A stretch of DNA of 64,000 bases, from positions 1,512,682 to 1,576,681 of the forward strand of contig JANPWX010000537.1 in the NCBI GenBank assembly GCA_024734555.1, read 5' to 3'. Made by a program: the position numbers and the translations under genes. The notes under the pieces are model-generated. The model was not told the origin of the DNA, did no database searches, and saw nothing but the letters and a program-made list of their open reading frames with translations. The DNA comes from Trochalopteron elliotii (Eukaryota > Chordata > Aves > Passeriformes > Leiothrichidae). Below, in pieces: positions 39,430 to 49,859 of this stretch. Each line of letters opens with the position of its first letter. Position 1 is the stretch's first letter.

Positions 39430-39780
39430 TGTGCTCTGTCCAAGCCCCCTGCGAGCCTCTGGGTTAGCAGCAGTCAGTCTTTGCAGTGTCCTGACGTCAT
39501 CCCGTGTGTGCATAAGCTCCGCTATTGTCTTACGGCGAGCAGGGGCTGGGGATTGCAGTATCTGGTGCCCGATACCTCTTTCTGCCTGCCGGTATCGCAG
39601 AAAGGACGTCGGCCTGCCCTTCTCACTCGGATTTAAAACAGAAGGTCCTGATTTTTGCTTCCTGAAGAAGGACCTTCATTGCGGTTTAAGGAAAAGCTGC
39701 GTGCGGTGTTGGGCAGAGCAGAGGAGAGGAGGAGAGAGGAGAATCTGGCAGCTTGGGTAGCTGGACTGCATTGTCTGGCT
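39430..39780 (+). promoter_or_regulatory. ST7: Candidate alternative (intronic) ST7 promoter
   Basis: A local CpG-enriched island in an otherwise CpG-poor intron: about 15 CpGs lie between 39480 and 39710. It contains a perfect palindromic cAMP-response element (39492-39499), a second ACGTC half-site at 39606-39610 and a TTTAAAA at 39632-39638 that could act as a weak TATA. A purine-rich stretch follows at 39714-39752. It ends ~110-130 bases before a seven-codon start exon with a strong donor, as expected of a promoter plus leader. The transcription start cannot be read from sequence. Promoter activity is inferred. Confidence 0.65.
39492..39499. promoter_or_regulatory. Consensus CRE palindrome (TGACGTCA)
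   Basis: Exact full cAMP-response element, the binding site for CREB/ATF bZIP dimers. It sits ~390 bases upstream of the alternative ATG within the CpG-rich patch. If active, it would make this promoter responsive to cAMP or activity signals, unlike the GC-box promoter at the window start. Confidence 0.75.
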
Positions 39781-39782
39781 TC

Positions 39783-39800
39783 ATGACCCCTGCTGTGTAG
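39783..39800 (+). CDS. Short upstream ORF in the putative alternative leader (MTPAV)
   Basis: An ATG followed by four codons and TAG lies 88 bases before the alternative ST7 ATG. It would be in the 5' UTR only if transcription starts upstream of ~39780. If the start exon is instead entered by splicing near 39870, this segment is intronic and the uORF is irrelevant. Confidence 0.3.
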   Translation: MTPAV

Positions 39801-39830
39801 CAGTCTCATCCCTTCTCTCATACACTCCCG

Positions 39831-39873
39831 CTGTCTTCCACTCTTTTTTCTTCTTTCCTTTTTAAAATAGCAG
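39831..39873 (+). promoter_or_regulatory. ST7: Polypyrimidine tract and AG resembling a splice acceptor
   Basis: A C/T-rich run (39831-39863) is followed by TAAAATAG and CAG, placing possible acceptor AGs at 39869-39870 and 39872-39873, just 16-19 bases before the alternative ATG. It could make the start segment a small spliced exon fed from an upstream non-coding exon, or could simply be part of a continuous first-exon leader. Sequence alone does not decide. Confidence 0.5.
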
Positions 39874-39888
39874 CATCTGGGGCGAGCC

Positions 39889-39910
39889 ATGTTTGGCACT
39901 GAATCGTCAT
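39889..39910 (+). CDS. ST7: ST7 alternative first coding exon (M-F-G-T-E-S-S, partial gene)
   Basis: Seven codons (ATG TTT GGC ACT GAA TCG TCA) plus one base end at a near-consensus donor, T|GTAAGT (39911). The splice phase is 1, identical to that of exon 1 at 361, so both can join the same exon 2. With an exon 2 beginning TG, exon 1 yields Val at the junction and this exon yields Leu, followed by S-M-F. I recall mammalian ST7 isoforms starting MFGTESS then L-S-M-F, which is the main support. The ATG has G at -3 and T at +4, an adequate context. The resulting protein lacks the first membrane segment and the N47 sequon of the long form. The segment cannot be a frame-preserving cassette after exon 1: entry at either upstream AG would insert 37 or 40 bases, neither a multiple of three. 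Identification rests on recall of the isoform plus splice and promoter context. Confidence 0.8.
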
Positions 39911-42900
39911 GTAAGTAAATGCATCCTATTTACATCCTTTTTCTGTTGAGAACAGGGCTTGTTTTATCCTTGCTGTACCCACCGCACTTGCATTCTCTTT
40001 GCCGTAGGTCGTTGGCTAAAAGCTGTGGTCCTTGCCTGTTCATGAAGGGATGAAAGATGCTGGTGGGGAAGCATCTACCTCCTGACTGTGGGTGCATCCT
40101 CGATCCAAGCAGCAAGGCAGCGTAGGGCTGTCAGCGCTGCTGAATTCAGGCCACTGGAAGACTGGGGGGAAAAGGCAGTTTTGCTTGAATGTGTCAGTTG
40201 ATAAGATCGCATCTGTCAGTGATCAGGAGCTGCAAACACTCTAATGAATGCACTACTCAGATGGTACATTTGGGGACTGAGAATGCTGCAGTATTGGATG
40301 GGCAAGAGCTGGGGGAAAGTGATTTAACCAGCAGGAAAAGACTGCTATGTCATGTCTATCTCATTTACTTCGTTTTTGTTTCTGGGAAAAAGGAGGCTTC
40401 TCTGCAATCGCCCCCTCACCCGTGACTGCAGAATCTGCAATTAAATTAGGCAGAATTCTAAATATGAGGTAAAAAATGCAAAATAAAAGGATTATTTCTT
40501 TTTTTTCTTCCTCATCTTTGTGCTGGAAAATCTTAACTGAGGCAGTCTGCTGTATAATAGTAGTGCAGATGCATGTGATTGAAAGCAAGCCAGTTTTGCT
40601 TCAATGGGAACAACAATTACCTACCTGGCAAATCTGGCTGCAGAGGAAGGCTGGAAGGTTTATGTATAAATAATGTTGCTGGTGACAGTGTGGCTGTGTG
40701 GGGACCAGTCTGATCCAGTGATTATCGGGTGACCGAAAAATGGAAAACAGTTCACGCTGTATTTTGTGCACAAAGCAATACTGTGTGTTGAAAACATGTC
40801 TCATTTGGATATGAAGCGATGGCTTTTGTAGAGCATTGTCACATCCAGCATGGTGTAATGTCTCCCCACTTTTAGGCTGGGACCTGTTCTGCAGCTCATC
40901 CCTTCCTAGGAAGTGATAAGAGCACTGGAATAGCTCACGGTATGCCTTCCTGGCTGTCGAGCCCCTTGCCCCCAAAGGGTTAATTGATCCTGTGGCCAGG
41001 CTCTGGCACTCCCCCCTCCTCTGCCACAACACCCAGTCAAGGTCAGGCAGCATAAAAGCAGAATTTGCCTTTAGATTTCTTTTGTTTAGGGACACATTTT
41101 TCATGCACAGTTGTAAACACGTCTGCAGCTCTGGGTCATCAGAGCATGAACAGAGATGTCAAACGTTGTAGCTGCATCTGTTTCACCCTGACAGATCTGT
41201 GAGCCCCAGTGCCTGCGTCCATGGACTCTGCTTCTGCAAAATGCACATGAACAGGCTTTGAGATAAAATCTGTGCCCTACCTGCCCTCTTGCAGAAATAG
41301 TACACACTCAGATAGTTCAGTCTTGTTCATTTTCGTGGTCCTTTTTTGGTTTACGAGGTGCATTGGCTAAAGTCACAGAGGTTGTGCACCAGCAGCTGTG
41401 GCTGCTTCTGTTTCCATGGTTCCCACGATTTAGAAAAGGGCAGTGGGAGCTTCCATAACAGCCACTGCCTGTTTACCAGAAGGGTCTAGAAACATTCCTT
41501 GCTTTTTAAAATGGGTTTAAACAGAACATGGCTCATTGCCATCGATTCAAGCAGAGGCTATGATCAATCTCTGCCTGAACTCTCTGGCCAGGTGAAGAGG
41601 AAGGCAATGTGGTGGCCAGCTGCCCAGTGCCTCTGCTTGGGACTGAACCCCCCACCCAGGAGTTCCTGTTCAGGCTGGACAGGCTGTCCCGTTCCCTACT
41701 GCTGCCAGGTGCTGGCAGGTGGGAGGAGAGCAGGGTCACTGGTGCTGCCCTACTCACCTGCCTTTGCAGTTCAGTGCTTGGGTAACCAGCCCTGCCCTCA
41801 CCACTGCTGGAGGAACAGTGGCTTTGCTTTCAAAGAAAGAAGGTAGTATCAAAATTACTTCAATCAAAATGCTAAGAGGTTTTTCATCTTCCCTCTCCTT
41901 CTGTCTTCTTCATATTTCCAGGCTGTCAAATGATAATAGTGCTGCTAATTGTTAATATTTCTGTCTGGCTAGAATGTCAAATAAGACAAAATAAAAAAGA
42001 GTCAGCATTATTTGGACATTGGAAATATGACAGAAGCCATTGCTGCTGCTGCTGTCCAAAAAGCATGAAATGAGCAGATTACAGTTTTTTAATCCTGCTG
42101 TTTACACTTGGTATTTAGGATTTTTTTCTCTCTGCTTTGATTAAAAAGCCAAGAAAAATGCTCAGAAGCAAAAATACTGGTTCAGAACCTTTAGTCTCAC
42201 TCAGTATCAAAATACTTTAAATGTCAAAACAACTATCCTTTGGATTGCCAAATCCTGGGTTTTTTTTCTTTTAGCAGCAGTTAAAGAGGCAGTAAAAGAT
42301 AGTCTGAGAGTCTTTGTAGGAACTGGCATCTGCTTATCACCTCCTGGATGGAGGGAAAGACAAACAGCCGGTGATAACAGCCCATAAAGGGGGATAAGGC
42401 AGCAGGCAATGCACAAACAGCTGCTGACACTCCCAGTGCACGATGAGCAAGGACACAGTGTGCAAAGCAAAAACCCCAAGAAGGGTCTGTGCAAGGGCAC
42501 TCTGGGAGGGTAGAGTACTTGCCGTAGGGTCATGGTCCCTATTTTCCATTGGTCACATGTTATTTCTATAATCCCCTCAGGAAACAAACATATGTGCCAG
42601 AGACACTTCATTTTTCATTTTCATTTTGTGCTGATCCACTGTCAGATGCACTGCCAGAGCGGTGTAGGGGGCTGTGTGCATGGGGGACAGCTTTCCATCC
42701 CAGGCCACCACTCCTGCTGACCTGAAAGATTTGTCTGCTCACCATAATTGTTTCACATTCTGTAGGAGGTAATCTGGTTTGATAAAAATTGAGAATTAAG
42801 TCTTTTTAAAAGTGAAATGGTGTTGTAGGGCTGTACCAAAGCAGAGAAGTGGTGGGCTTCTCTGAACAAGTGACAAGGTGATCCCCACAAATAGAACACC

Positions 42901-45225
42901 CTCATCTCACGGAGAAGAGCCTAGCAGAAATAACCAGCAAGCATCCCTTGTCTAACTAGGAATACTGTCAGTTGCAGGCCTCTAGGAGGGACAACAAAGG
43001 CACAAATTAAACTGAATTGTGAGAGCAGGCACAGTCAGGGGGGCTTACCAGTGCTGGGAGAGGTCAGAGGAATGCAGCTCCATCACATCTGACTGTATAT
43101 TGGTAAGGAATGGTACAGGATGCAGTTTAGAGCCTGTAAAGCAACTGAAGAGGCTCAGACAGCCATTTCATGCATGTCTGAGAATATGCACAGCGTGTGC
43201 TTCAGCTACCCAGAGAAACTCACTAGGAAGCTGTGAGGAAGAGAATCATACACATATGTCCGTGGTGCTTGCCCCAGTGCTGTTACAAGGGCCCAGATGT
43301 GTGCTGTGAAAGTCCCAGGTGATGTTCTCAGCACTGCTGCATTTCTTCATGCAGGGCTTTTTAACTGCTTTTTTTAGCAGCAGTACTAAACTATGAGGGT
43401 TACTAGGGGGTTGTCTGGGAAATGCTCTTCCAGCCTGGGCTGTTTGGGAGACGCTCATGGTGGTCCCTGTCTGGTAGTTCAGCAACTGCACTCTGGAAAG
43501 CAGAAGGATTCTGAAACAAAGGAGAGCTGACCAAAGGGCCAGAGAAATACAAAACCAAAGGGCAAGTGGAGGTTTCCTCTGCTGCAAGGTTAACAATAGA
43601 AGGCTGCTCTCTGTGGGGAGGCTGAGGACTGCTGTGGGGAATGGGAAACCTTGCTCACTTAAATGTGCCAGGAAAAGCTTCTGTGCTTGTGCCAGGCTCA
43701 CTGTACTGTTTTCTGCTCTGTCTGTTCAGGAAGTGCTTTTGTTCCTAGGCACTTTTTTCCCCAAACTTTCTTCCAGCCAAAATGCAACAAATGGGAAAGG
43801 TTACACCAAGGTAAGTGATTTTATGGCATCAGGGAAGTAAGCAGTCTTATAAACTTGTGCAAAACAGCAGCAGGCAGCAGTTGAGAAGTGGGAGATCTTG
43901 GCATCAGATATGGAGATGAAGGACAATCTGATTGGCATGGATGCTGCCGTCCTAGGTGATGTGCCTACCTCCTCTGTTCCCAGCATTGGTACTCATCCCA
44001 GTTGTGGGAGAACCAACCAAAACCTGATCCCTCCTGCAGGTAGTTGGTTTTGAGCATATTGGCTCTCCAGGCTCGTTCATGGAATGGTTAGATGAGCAGC
44101 AGCACAAGGAAGGGTGGGACATGACTGTTGAAATTCTTGTGGATTAGCAGCCTTGGTGAGACTGGGCTCCACTGAACCAGCAGATCACCAAAATGCTCCT
44201 TTTTCAAGCATAAATAGCACACTGCCATCCTAAAGGCCAAGAGCAGTTACGTACAGCCCCAATTGCTCAGTGATGTTACACTGGTTTCTCAGGCAACAGT
44301 ATGCCAAAGAGAGGTTATGGAAAGTACCAGAAGTTGTAACTTCAAACCAATATATGTATGTATGTAGCTGCTGAGGTTCCCGTTGTTCTCCACAGAGTCA
44401 GAACCATTGAAAATATTGCAGAACCAGGTCAAAGAGAGGCTTAGCTACATTGTCAAATGCCAGAATAAACCTGGGTTATGAAAGGGGTTGAGGTTATAGG
44501 AGTTGTAATAACTTGACAAATTCATCAGTGAAGCTTCAAGATACTTGGAGAGAAAATGTAGTTGCACATCCCACTTACAGTCGATTTTGAGGATTGACTG
44601 CATGTATTGTTACTTTCTAAATTAATGTGTTTTTTAAAAAACACTAACCTGAGATAAGAGAGGGTTCTCTAAGCTCCTTTGGATGTAACACTTCGTTAGC
44701 CTGAGATATGGTCTCCAAAGGCTTGCTGCGTGCTCAGGAGGACAGGGGCTTGAAGCCCAGCCCTCCTACTCAGGCAGCACCAATGGCAATTTGAACTCAC
44801 TTTGTTGAGCTGTTCACAAGGAGGCAGTTGTCGTGAGAGTTTAAGTGCACCTTGCCCTTTCTTTCTCCGAAAACAAAAAGTGAACTGAGACATCTCACAG
44901 GCTGGATATGACTCATGAATTTGAGTGTCTTTGGTGGTTTGTCTCTTGCAGCCCCGGAACACCTTTCCTGTCTCATTGGTTTAGAAGTTGCAAGGATGTG
45001 GTGTAAAGTTACCGAGTACAGCGGTAGTCTCCCAGGTAGCTGTGTCCACCACACAGCTTCTGGAATGGGGATGAAATCTGAAGGTACATGAAGGGAATTT
45101 GACAAGCTTTTCTTCCACTTTTCCAATTTTTTGGTCCTTGCTGTTAGCTAAAAGCATGAGCTGTAGTTAGTGGAGGAGTCTTTGATCAATGATGACAAAA
45201 GGTCTTTCAGATTTAAGACAAAAAT
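39911..45225. other. Intron sequence, nothing recognised
   Basis: Begins with the GTAAGT donor of the alternative exon. Contains the longest minus-strand frames outside the LTR (167 codons at 40601-41104; 151 codons at 43246-43701); neither has a recognisable domain. A short CTG run lies near 42043. Sequence near 40390-40470 could be a conserved non-coding element, but that needs alignment. Confidence 0.45.
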
Positions 45226-45300
45226 CATAGAATAGTTTAGATTTGAAGGGACCAGCACCTCCCTCAAAGCAGGACCAATCTCCAAGTTAGAGCCAGTGAT
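45226..45300 (-). mobile_element. CR1 3'-end fragment, reverse orientation
   Basis: The plus strand reads ATCATAGAATAGTTTAGATT then TGAAGGGACC, the reverse complement of a CR1 3' end (GGTCCCTTC...AAC...ATTCTATGAT). Only the last ~75 bases are recognisable, so this is a heavily 5'-truncated copy inserted opposite to ST7. Confidence 0.75.
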
Positions 45301-48300
45301 AGATACGAGCTCAATCTGCATGTTTGCAAAATGTTGTGAGATCAAAACAAGCTTCAGCTTTGACCACTGTAATTTACAGAACCAGAAATAGGGAAAGATC
45401 TTTATGACCAAGGATTCCTGAAAGATTATTAGAGTCCCTCTGGGCTGTGTGACCTGGATAGGAAGAACAGTACATGGAGAAGACTCTGTCATGTTATTTG
45501 AGCTGGGGTAGAAGCAGTAATGTTTCATGTAATTTGGGGATAATTAATGGGTATGCCTAGCAAAAAAATTTATTCACAGAAGAATCTAAGCCATTTCTTT
45601 TCATCTGAGCCAAAATGCTTGATCCCTGAAACACCAAGAAAAGGTCTGTGAAGTGCTATGAGAAAAGCATGTGTAATACAGAGTATTCCAGATTTTCTAG
45701 ATTAATGGATTTCTTTCCCTTTTGGTGAAAATCACTTTGATATGACATCACTGTTTACACCCTTTCATATGAAGGTCACTGTGTATAATACAAAATTAAA
45801 GGATCTTAAAAATGACAATATGTTCCCTATTGAAAAGGATAAGATGTGATATTAAGCAAATAAGCTGGACAACTACAGAGAGAAACACTACCCACAATCT
45901 GGTGGAGCTCAGTGAAAAATTGGCTGACTTTGGTGTGTTTGGTCAAGGTGAAACTTACACTGTGAGATCAATTTAAGATGCCTAGAAACTGGGAATGGAA
46001 GAGAACCCATATTCTGCCTAGACAAAGAAATGTGCTGTTGCTTCCCAGAATTAGATGGAAAGTATTTTAGAACTTCTTAGGGGTCTCAAAAATTTCATTT
46101 GGAAATGGTATCTTGAGGTGTTTGATCAGTACAGGAGAAGGGAAGTTCTTGTGAAAATTCAGGGCATTGATACAAAATGAAAGTATGATATTTCTGACCT
46201 CTTTTGAGAAATAGAGTGGCTGGGAAGGTCTCCCTCTGTGCATGCTTTGAGAGATGCTGAGCAGACCCTTAAAACGTGCTAGATCATGTTTCAGCCTAGA
46301 GCAGGAGCCTAAGGTGAAAATGACTCAAAGTCGGTGAGCTTGTCAGAGAAAATATATAGCTATACTGGGGGCTTTCCACATTTGTATAGCCCTTAGATAG
46401 CTCTTTTAAAGGTTTGACTGAGCAGGGAAGAAGGATAAGAGAGAGTAAGAAAGAGCTCTAGAAGAAAGTGCCTTGTACTCAAAAGGTCTGTAGTCTAAAA
46501 AGCCGTGAAGATGGTCAGTGGAAATATTATCCATCTCCTTTAACCTCTCCTGTTTACCATGCCACTCATTAGCCCGGTGATTTTGCAATTTGCAGTGATG
46601 ATTTCATATATGTCATCATGGCAGCAAATGCCAGCTTTCATGTTACTACTAGGAGCTAGTCTTGGAAAGCTGTTGTGTGTTTGGATTTCCTGCTTCACTC
46701 TCTTGAGTGTGAAAGTACCCATATGATAGTACATGAAGGGGTTTTAAGAGGATATAGTCTTGATGTTGGTGAGCTGTGGTTGTGCAAGTTAAAGGAAAAT
46801 GTACTCAATTACGTATTTTAGAAGTTCCTGGATGTGAGTAGAAAAAGGAGACCAAGAATTCTTTTACTTCATGTGTTAAATGCATTTTTTCAATGAAGTA
46901 AGGGATTCTATGATGAGGACACCACCAGAAAGCAAGTTCTGAGAAGAAGGGCATCTATTACAACTCCAGGGAGGTCAGAAAATGGCAGCAGACTCTACTT
47001 GTAAGACCTCTGCTAGAAGAGAAGGAAAAACTGCTCTAAGAAGATACCATCCCAGGCAGAACTTCAATTGCATAAATCATTGGCTTACAGATACCTAGCA
47101 AGAGTCACACTGATTCTGAACTGACTTAGTACAATGAAAATAGTGCTGGTCACAGAAGAAAAGCATCCTGATTAGGAATACTAAAAGATGCTAAAAAGAT
47201 ACATTTAACATTTACTAAAAGAGCTGAGTGTGGAAAATATTGGCACCACTAACCTTTTTTCCTGTCAGCTGCATTCATTACTGTCATTACTAAGGTATCT
47301 AGGACTCTTGCAGTGGCAACTGTAAATTGTGCTGCTGTATTTTCATGGGGGTAGGCAATCATGAGTCATTCAAACCATCTGCTAATAAAATACTCTCAGA
47401 CTGTTTAGGTTATCAGAGAGACTAAAGTAGCTGAGAAATGTCAAGTTAGCTGGCAAAGAAACATGGCAAATTTTGTGTGAAGATCCTATGTGCTTTGTCT
47501 TCCACAAGGACATGAGGCCAGGCAGTCCATCTGTTTAATAGGCTGTGGGTGGAGGCAAAGGTCTGCTAAGAGTTAAATGAGCTCGAGAAAGCATTCGTCT
47601 GACTCTGGAACATGTATCAGCCTGGCTGTTCTCTGCATCCTCTGCTGCTTGCAGTGATAACTCCAGATAAGCTGTACAGAGTGAAGAGGGTGGTAATCAG
47701 GCTGCCTGTGTGGTTGGATGGAGGAAAGCTCCAAATGATGGAAGTGAGCAGCAGCCAGACAAAAAGCAGCACGATCTGAACTGTGAGTGTCACAATCAAG
47801 AGTGGAAGTTCCTCCAGGAATCCACCCAAGGGTGAGAGGCCTGACACACGAACGTCACACAGGAGGATGTGGTGTCCTTGGTCACAGGACAGAAGAGCAG
47901 TTCCGTGCCAGTACAAACAGGAGCAGATTCCTCTACAACTGCGGGCCTGCTAGAGATGTCTTTCTGAGACTTTGGAATGTTCTGATAGCACAAGGAGATA
48001 GCAGTGGGATGAAGGCTTTCTCGAGTGTGTTAAATAAGGCATACTACATCATCTTTAGTATCATTTGCAGTTACCACATGATAGTGGGACCAGGGGTTAT
48101 TGCCCCAGCCCATAGGGATACAACAGCTACAATAACAAAGAGATTAAGTTCCCTGCTCAGGATAAAGCACTAATGGTCTGTCACAGCAGGGGAGGTCCCA
48201 CAGGGAATGGACATTTAAAGGCCTTTACACAGGACTCTTTCTAAACTTAATCTTTATAGGTATGGGTATTTTCACAACTGGGGTTCTTGCTGTGTTAGGC

Positions 48301-48454
48301 TACACCTCCACACCAGGGAGGTGGGTCTGCTGTGGGCACTGCGTATCACAGTGACCGTCTGGAAGCAGAGAGACATTTGTTTGGTTGCTCTGGGGCATTG
48401 CATGTATGCTAATGACTTAGAGTCTCTGTGGGGCTTGGCGGCCTGTCAGAGAGG
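45301..48454. other. Intron sequence, nothing recognised
   Basis: Ordinary intron. A minus frame at 47617-47916 encodes a hydrophobic stretch but no family was recognised and no splice structure supports it. Confidence 0.45.
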
Positions 48455-48488
48455 AATGAAGCTGTAGATTTAATGAAGCTGTAGATTT
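48455..48488 (+). repeat. Perfect 17-bp tandem duplication
   Basis: AATGAAGCTGTAGATTT occurs twice head to tail with no mismatch (48455-48471 and 48472-48488), suggesting a recent slippage duplication. Confidence 0.85.
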
Positions 48489-48979
48489 CAAACCAGTGCT
48501 CTGTACTGCAGCAGTTTGGTGAACTACGTGCCTGGCATTTAGTTAGGTTATGTCTTGTTTGTGCATCTATAGTGACATTCAGTTAATTCTTTCATGAAAT
48601 ACAGATAAATATTCACACAGAATTATACAAAAAGACAGAAACAAGGGCTCGTGTTTGGACTTGCCATCCTTAATAGGATCCCCCTAAACAGAGAGGCTCC
48701 CCTGAGGGAACAAAGCAATATGACTCTCTAATGTGGAACGTCAGTGCTGCCGCCGTCACTGTTGAATGAGGCGCTGCAGGCAGCAGCTGCTGTCTGCAGG
48801 CTGGCAGCAAATATGGGTGTCTGCATTTCCTAGGCCACGGCTTTGTATGTACTCCTGATTTGGTTTGGTTTACAGAGGAAGAAAGAAGTGTCGTTATGTC
48901 ATTGAACAATCTAACTATGGACAAAGGAGTTATAAAAAAATCTGCCAATTTTTGTTTATGTATGTAATTTGCGTGTACA

Positions 48980-49008
48980 TTTATTTATCTATTTATTTCT
49001 TTATTTTA
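48980..49008 (+). repeat. Interrupted (TTTA)n microsatellite
   Basis: Repeated TTTAT units with single-base interruptions (TTTATTTATCTATTTATTTC). Confidence 0.7.
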
Positions 49009-49859
49009 CTTTGACACCTGTTGTTAGTTAAAACTACAACTGCCTTCTTTTTAACAGACTAGTTTAGCGAAATTAAAACATTTTTCTTCCCAGTGAAGGA
49101 AAACTTGAAGCTGTCTCACTATACAGCATATCATTGCTGATGAAGAAGCTGTGGTCTTCCTGCTTCTTGCCAGGGAGTTCAGTACCCTGGCAGACAGTAA
49201 GTCTTGTTAATCTTGTATATAGGTATGCCAAAAGTTTACATAAATACCAAAGTTGACTGTCCTTTCATCTCCAGAAGCATTTCAGACATACTGACACAAC
49301 GGGGGTGGAGGTGTATCAGAAACACCACGGGGAAGCCTGCATTGCAGCTGACTTAGGTGATTGCTGCCTTATCTACAGGTCAGGGAAGATCATACTGCCA
49401 AGTTGACTTTCAGAAACTGGAATTTCATCTCTGAAAATCATCTGCTGGATGTAGCCAGTTGTTTTCTTGGGATTTTTGATTGGTTGGTTGGGGTTGATTT
49501 TTTTTTTTAATTGGCTAAAATCTGGACATTATTCCTGTCTTTATTTCTGAAGTTCTGTCTGAAAATACCATTCAAAGGAAAAGATGAACAGCTGTTTCAA
49601 CAGTTAAATTCTAAAACTGAATCACAGTTATCTATCTGGCTGTCCATTTGCTTTCTAGCATCCAAACTCACGGAATTGATCTGATTAATAATTTTGAAGA
49701 AGAAAATGAGAACAGCCAGTCAAATAATAGCTAAAGTTATTAGTGGTTATAGCCAGAATGAAATTTAATCAAAATAAACTTTTAAACAGTAATCTAAGAC
49801 TAACATTAATCTGTAAAAGATTGATGAGTGAAATAGTCATGACAGGACAAGAACATGAC
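49009..49859. other. Intron sequence, nothing recognised
   Basis: AT-leaning intron with a short T run near 49500. No gene or element identified before the CR1 starting about 49860. Confidence 0.45.

Noticed and set aside
39871..39910. Alternative exon as a cassette exon spliced between exon 1 and exon 2
   Set aside because: Inclusion from either AG adds 40 or 37 bases, which shifts the frame; a start exon fits better.
40601..41104. 167-codon minus-strand open frame
   Set aside because: Composition and sequence show no recognisable family, signal or repeat. It is within the length range expected by chance over 64 kb in six frames.
43246..43701. 151-codon minus-strand open frame
   Set aside because: No domain or codon pattern suggests coding, and there are no flanking splice sites or homology that I recognise.
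47617..47916. Minus-strand frame with a membrane-like hydrophobic run
   Set aside because: The hydrophobic run alone is weak evidence. No family was recognised, and an overlapping plus frame of similar length argues for chance.
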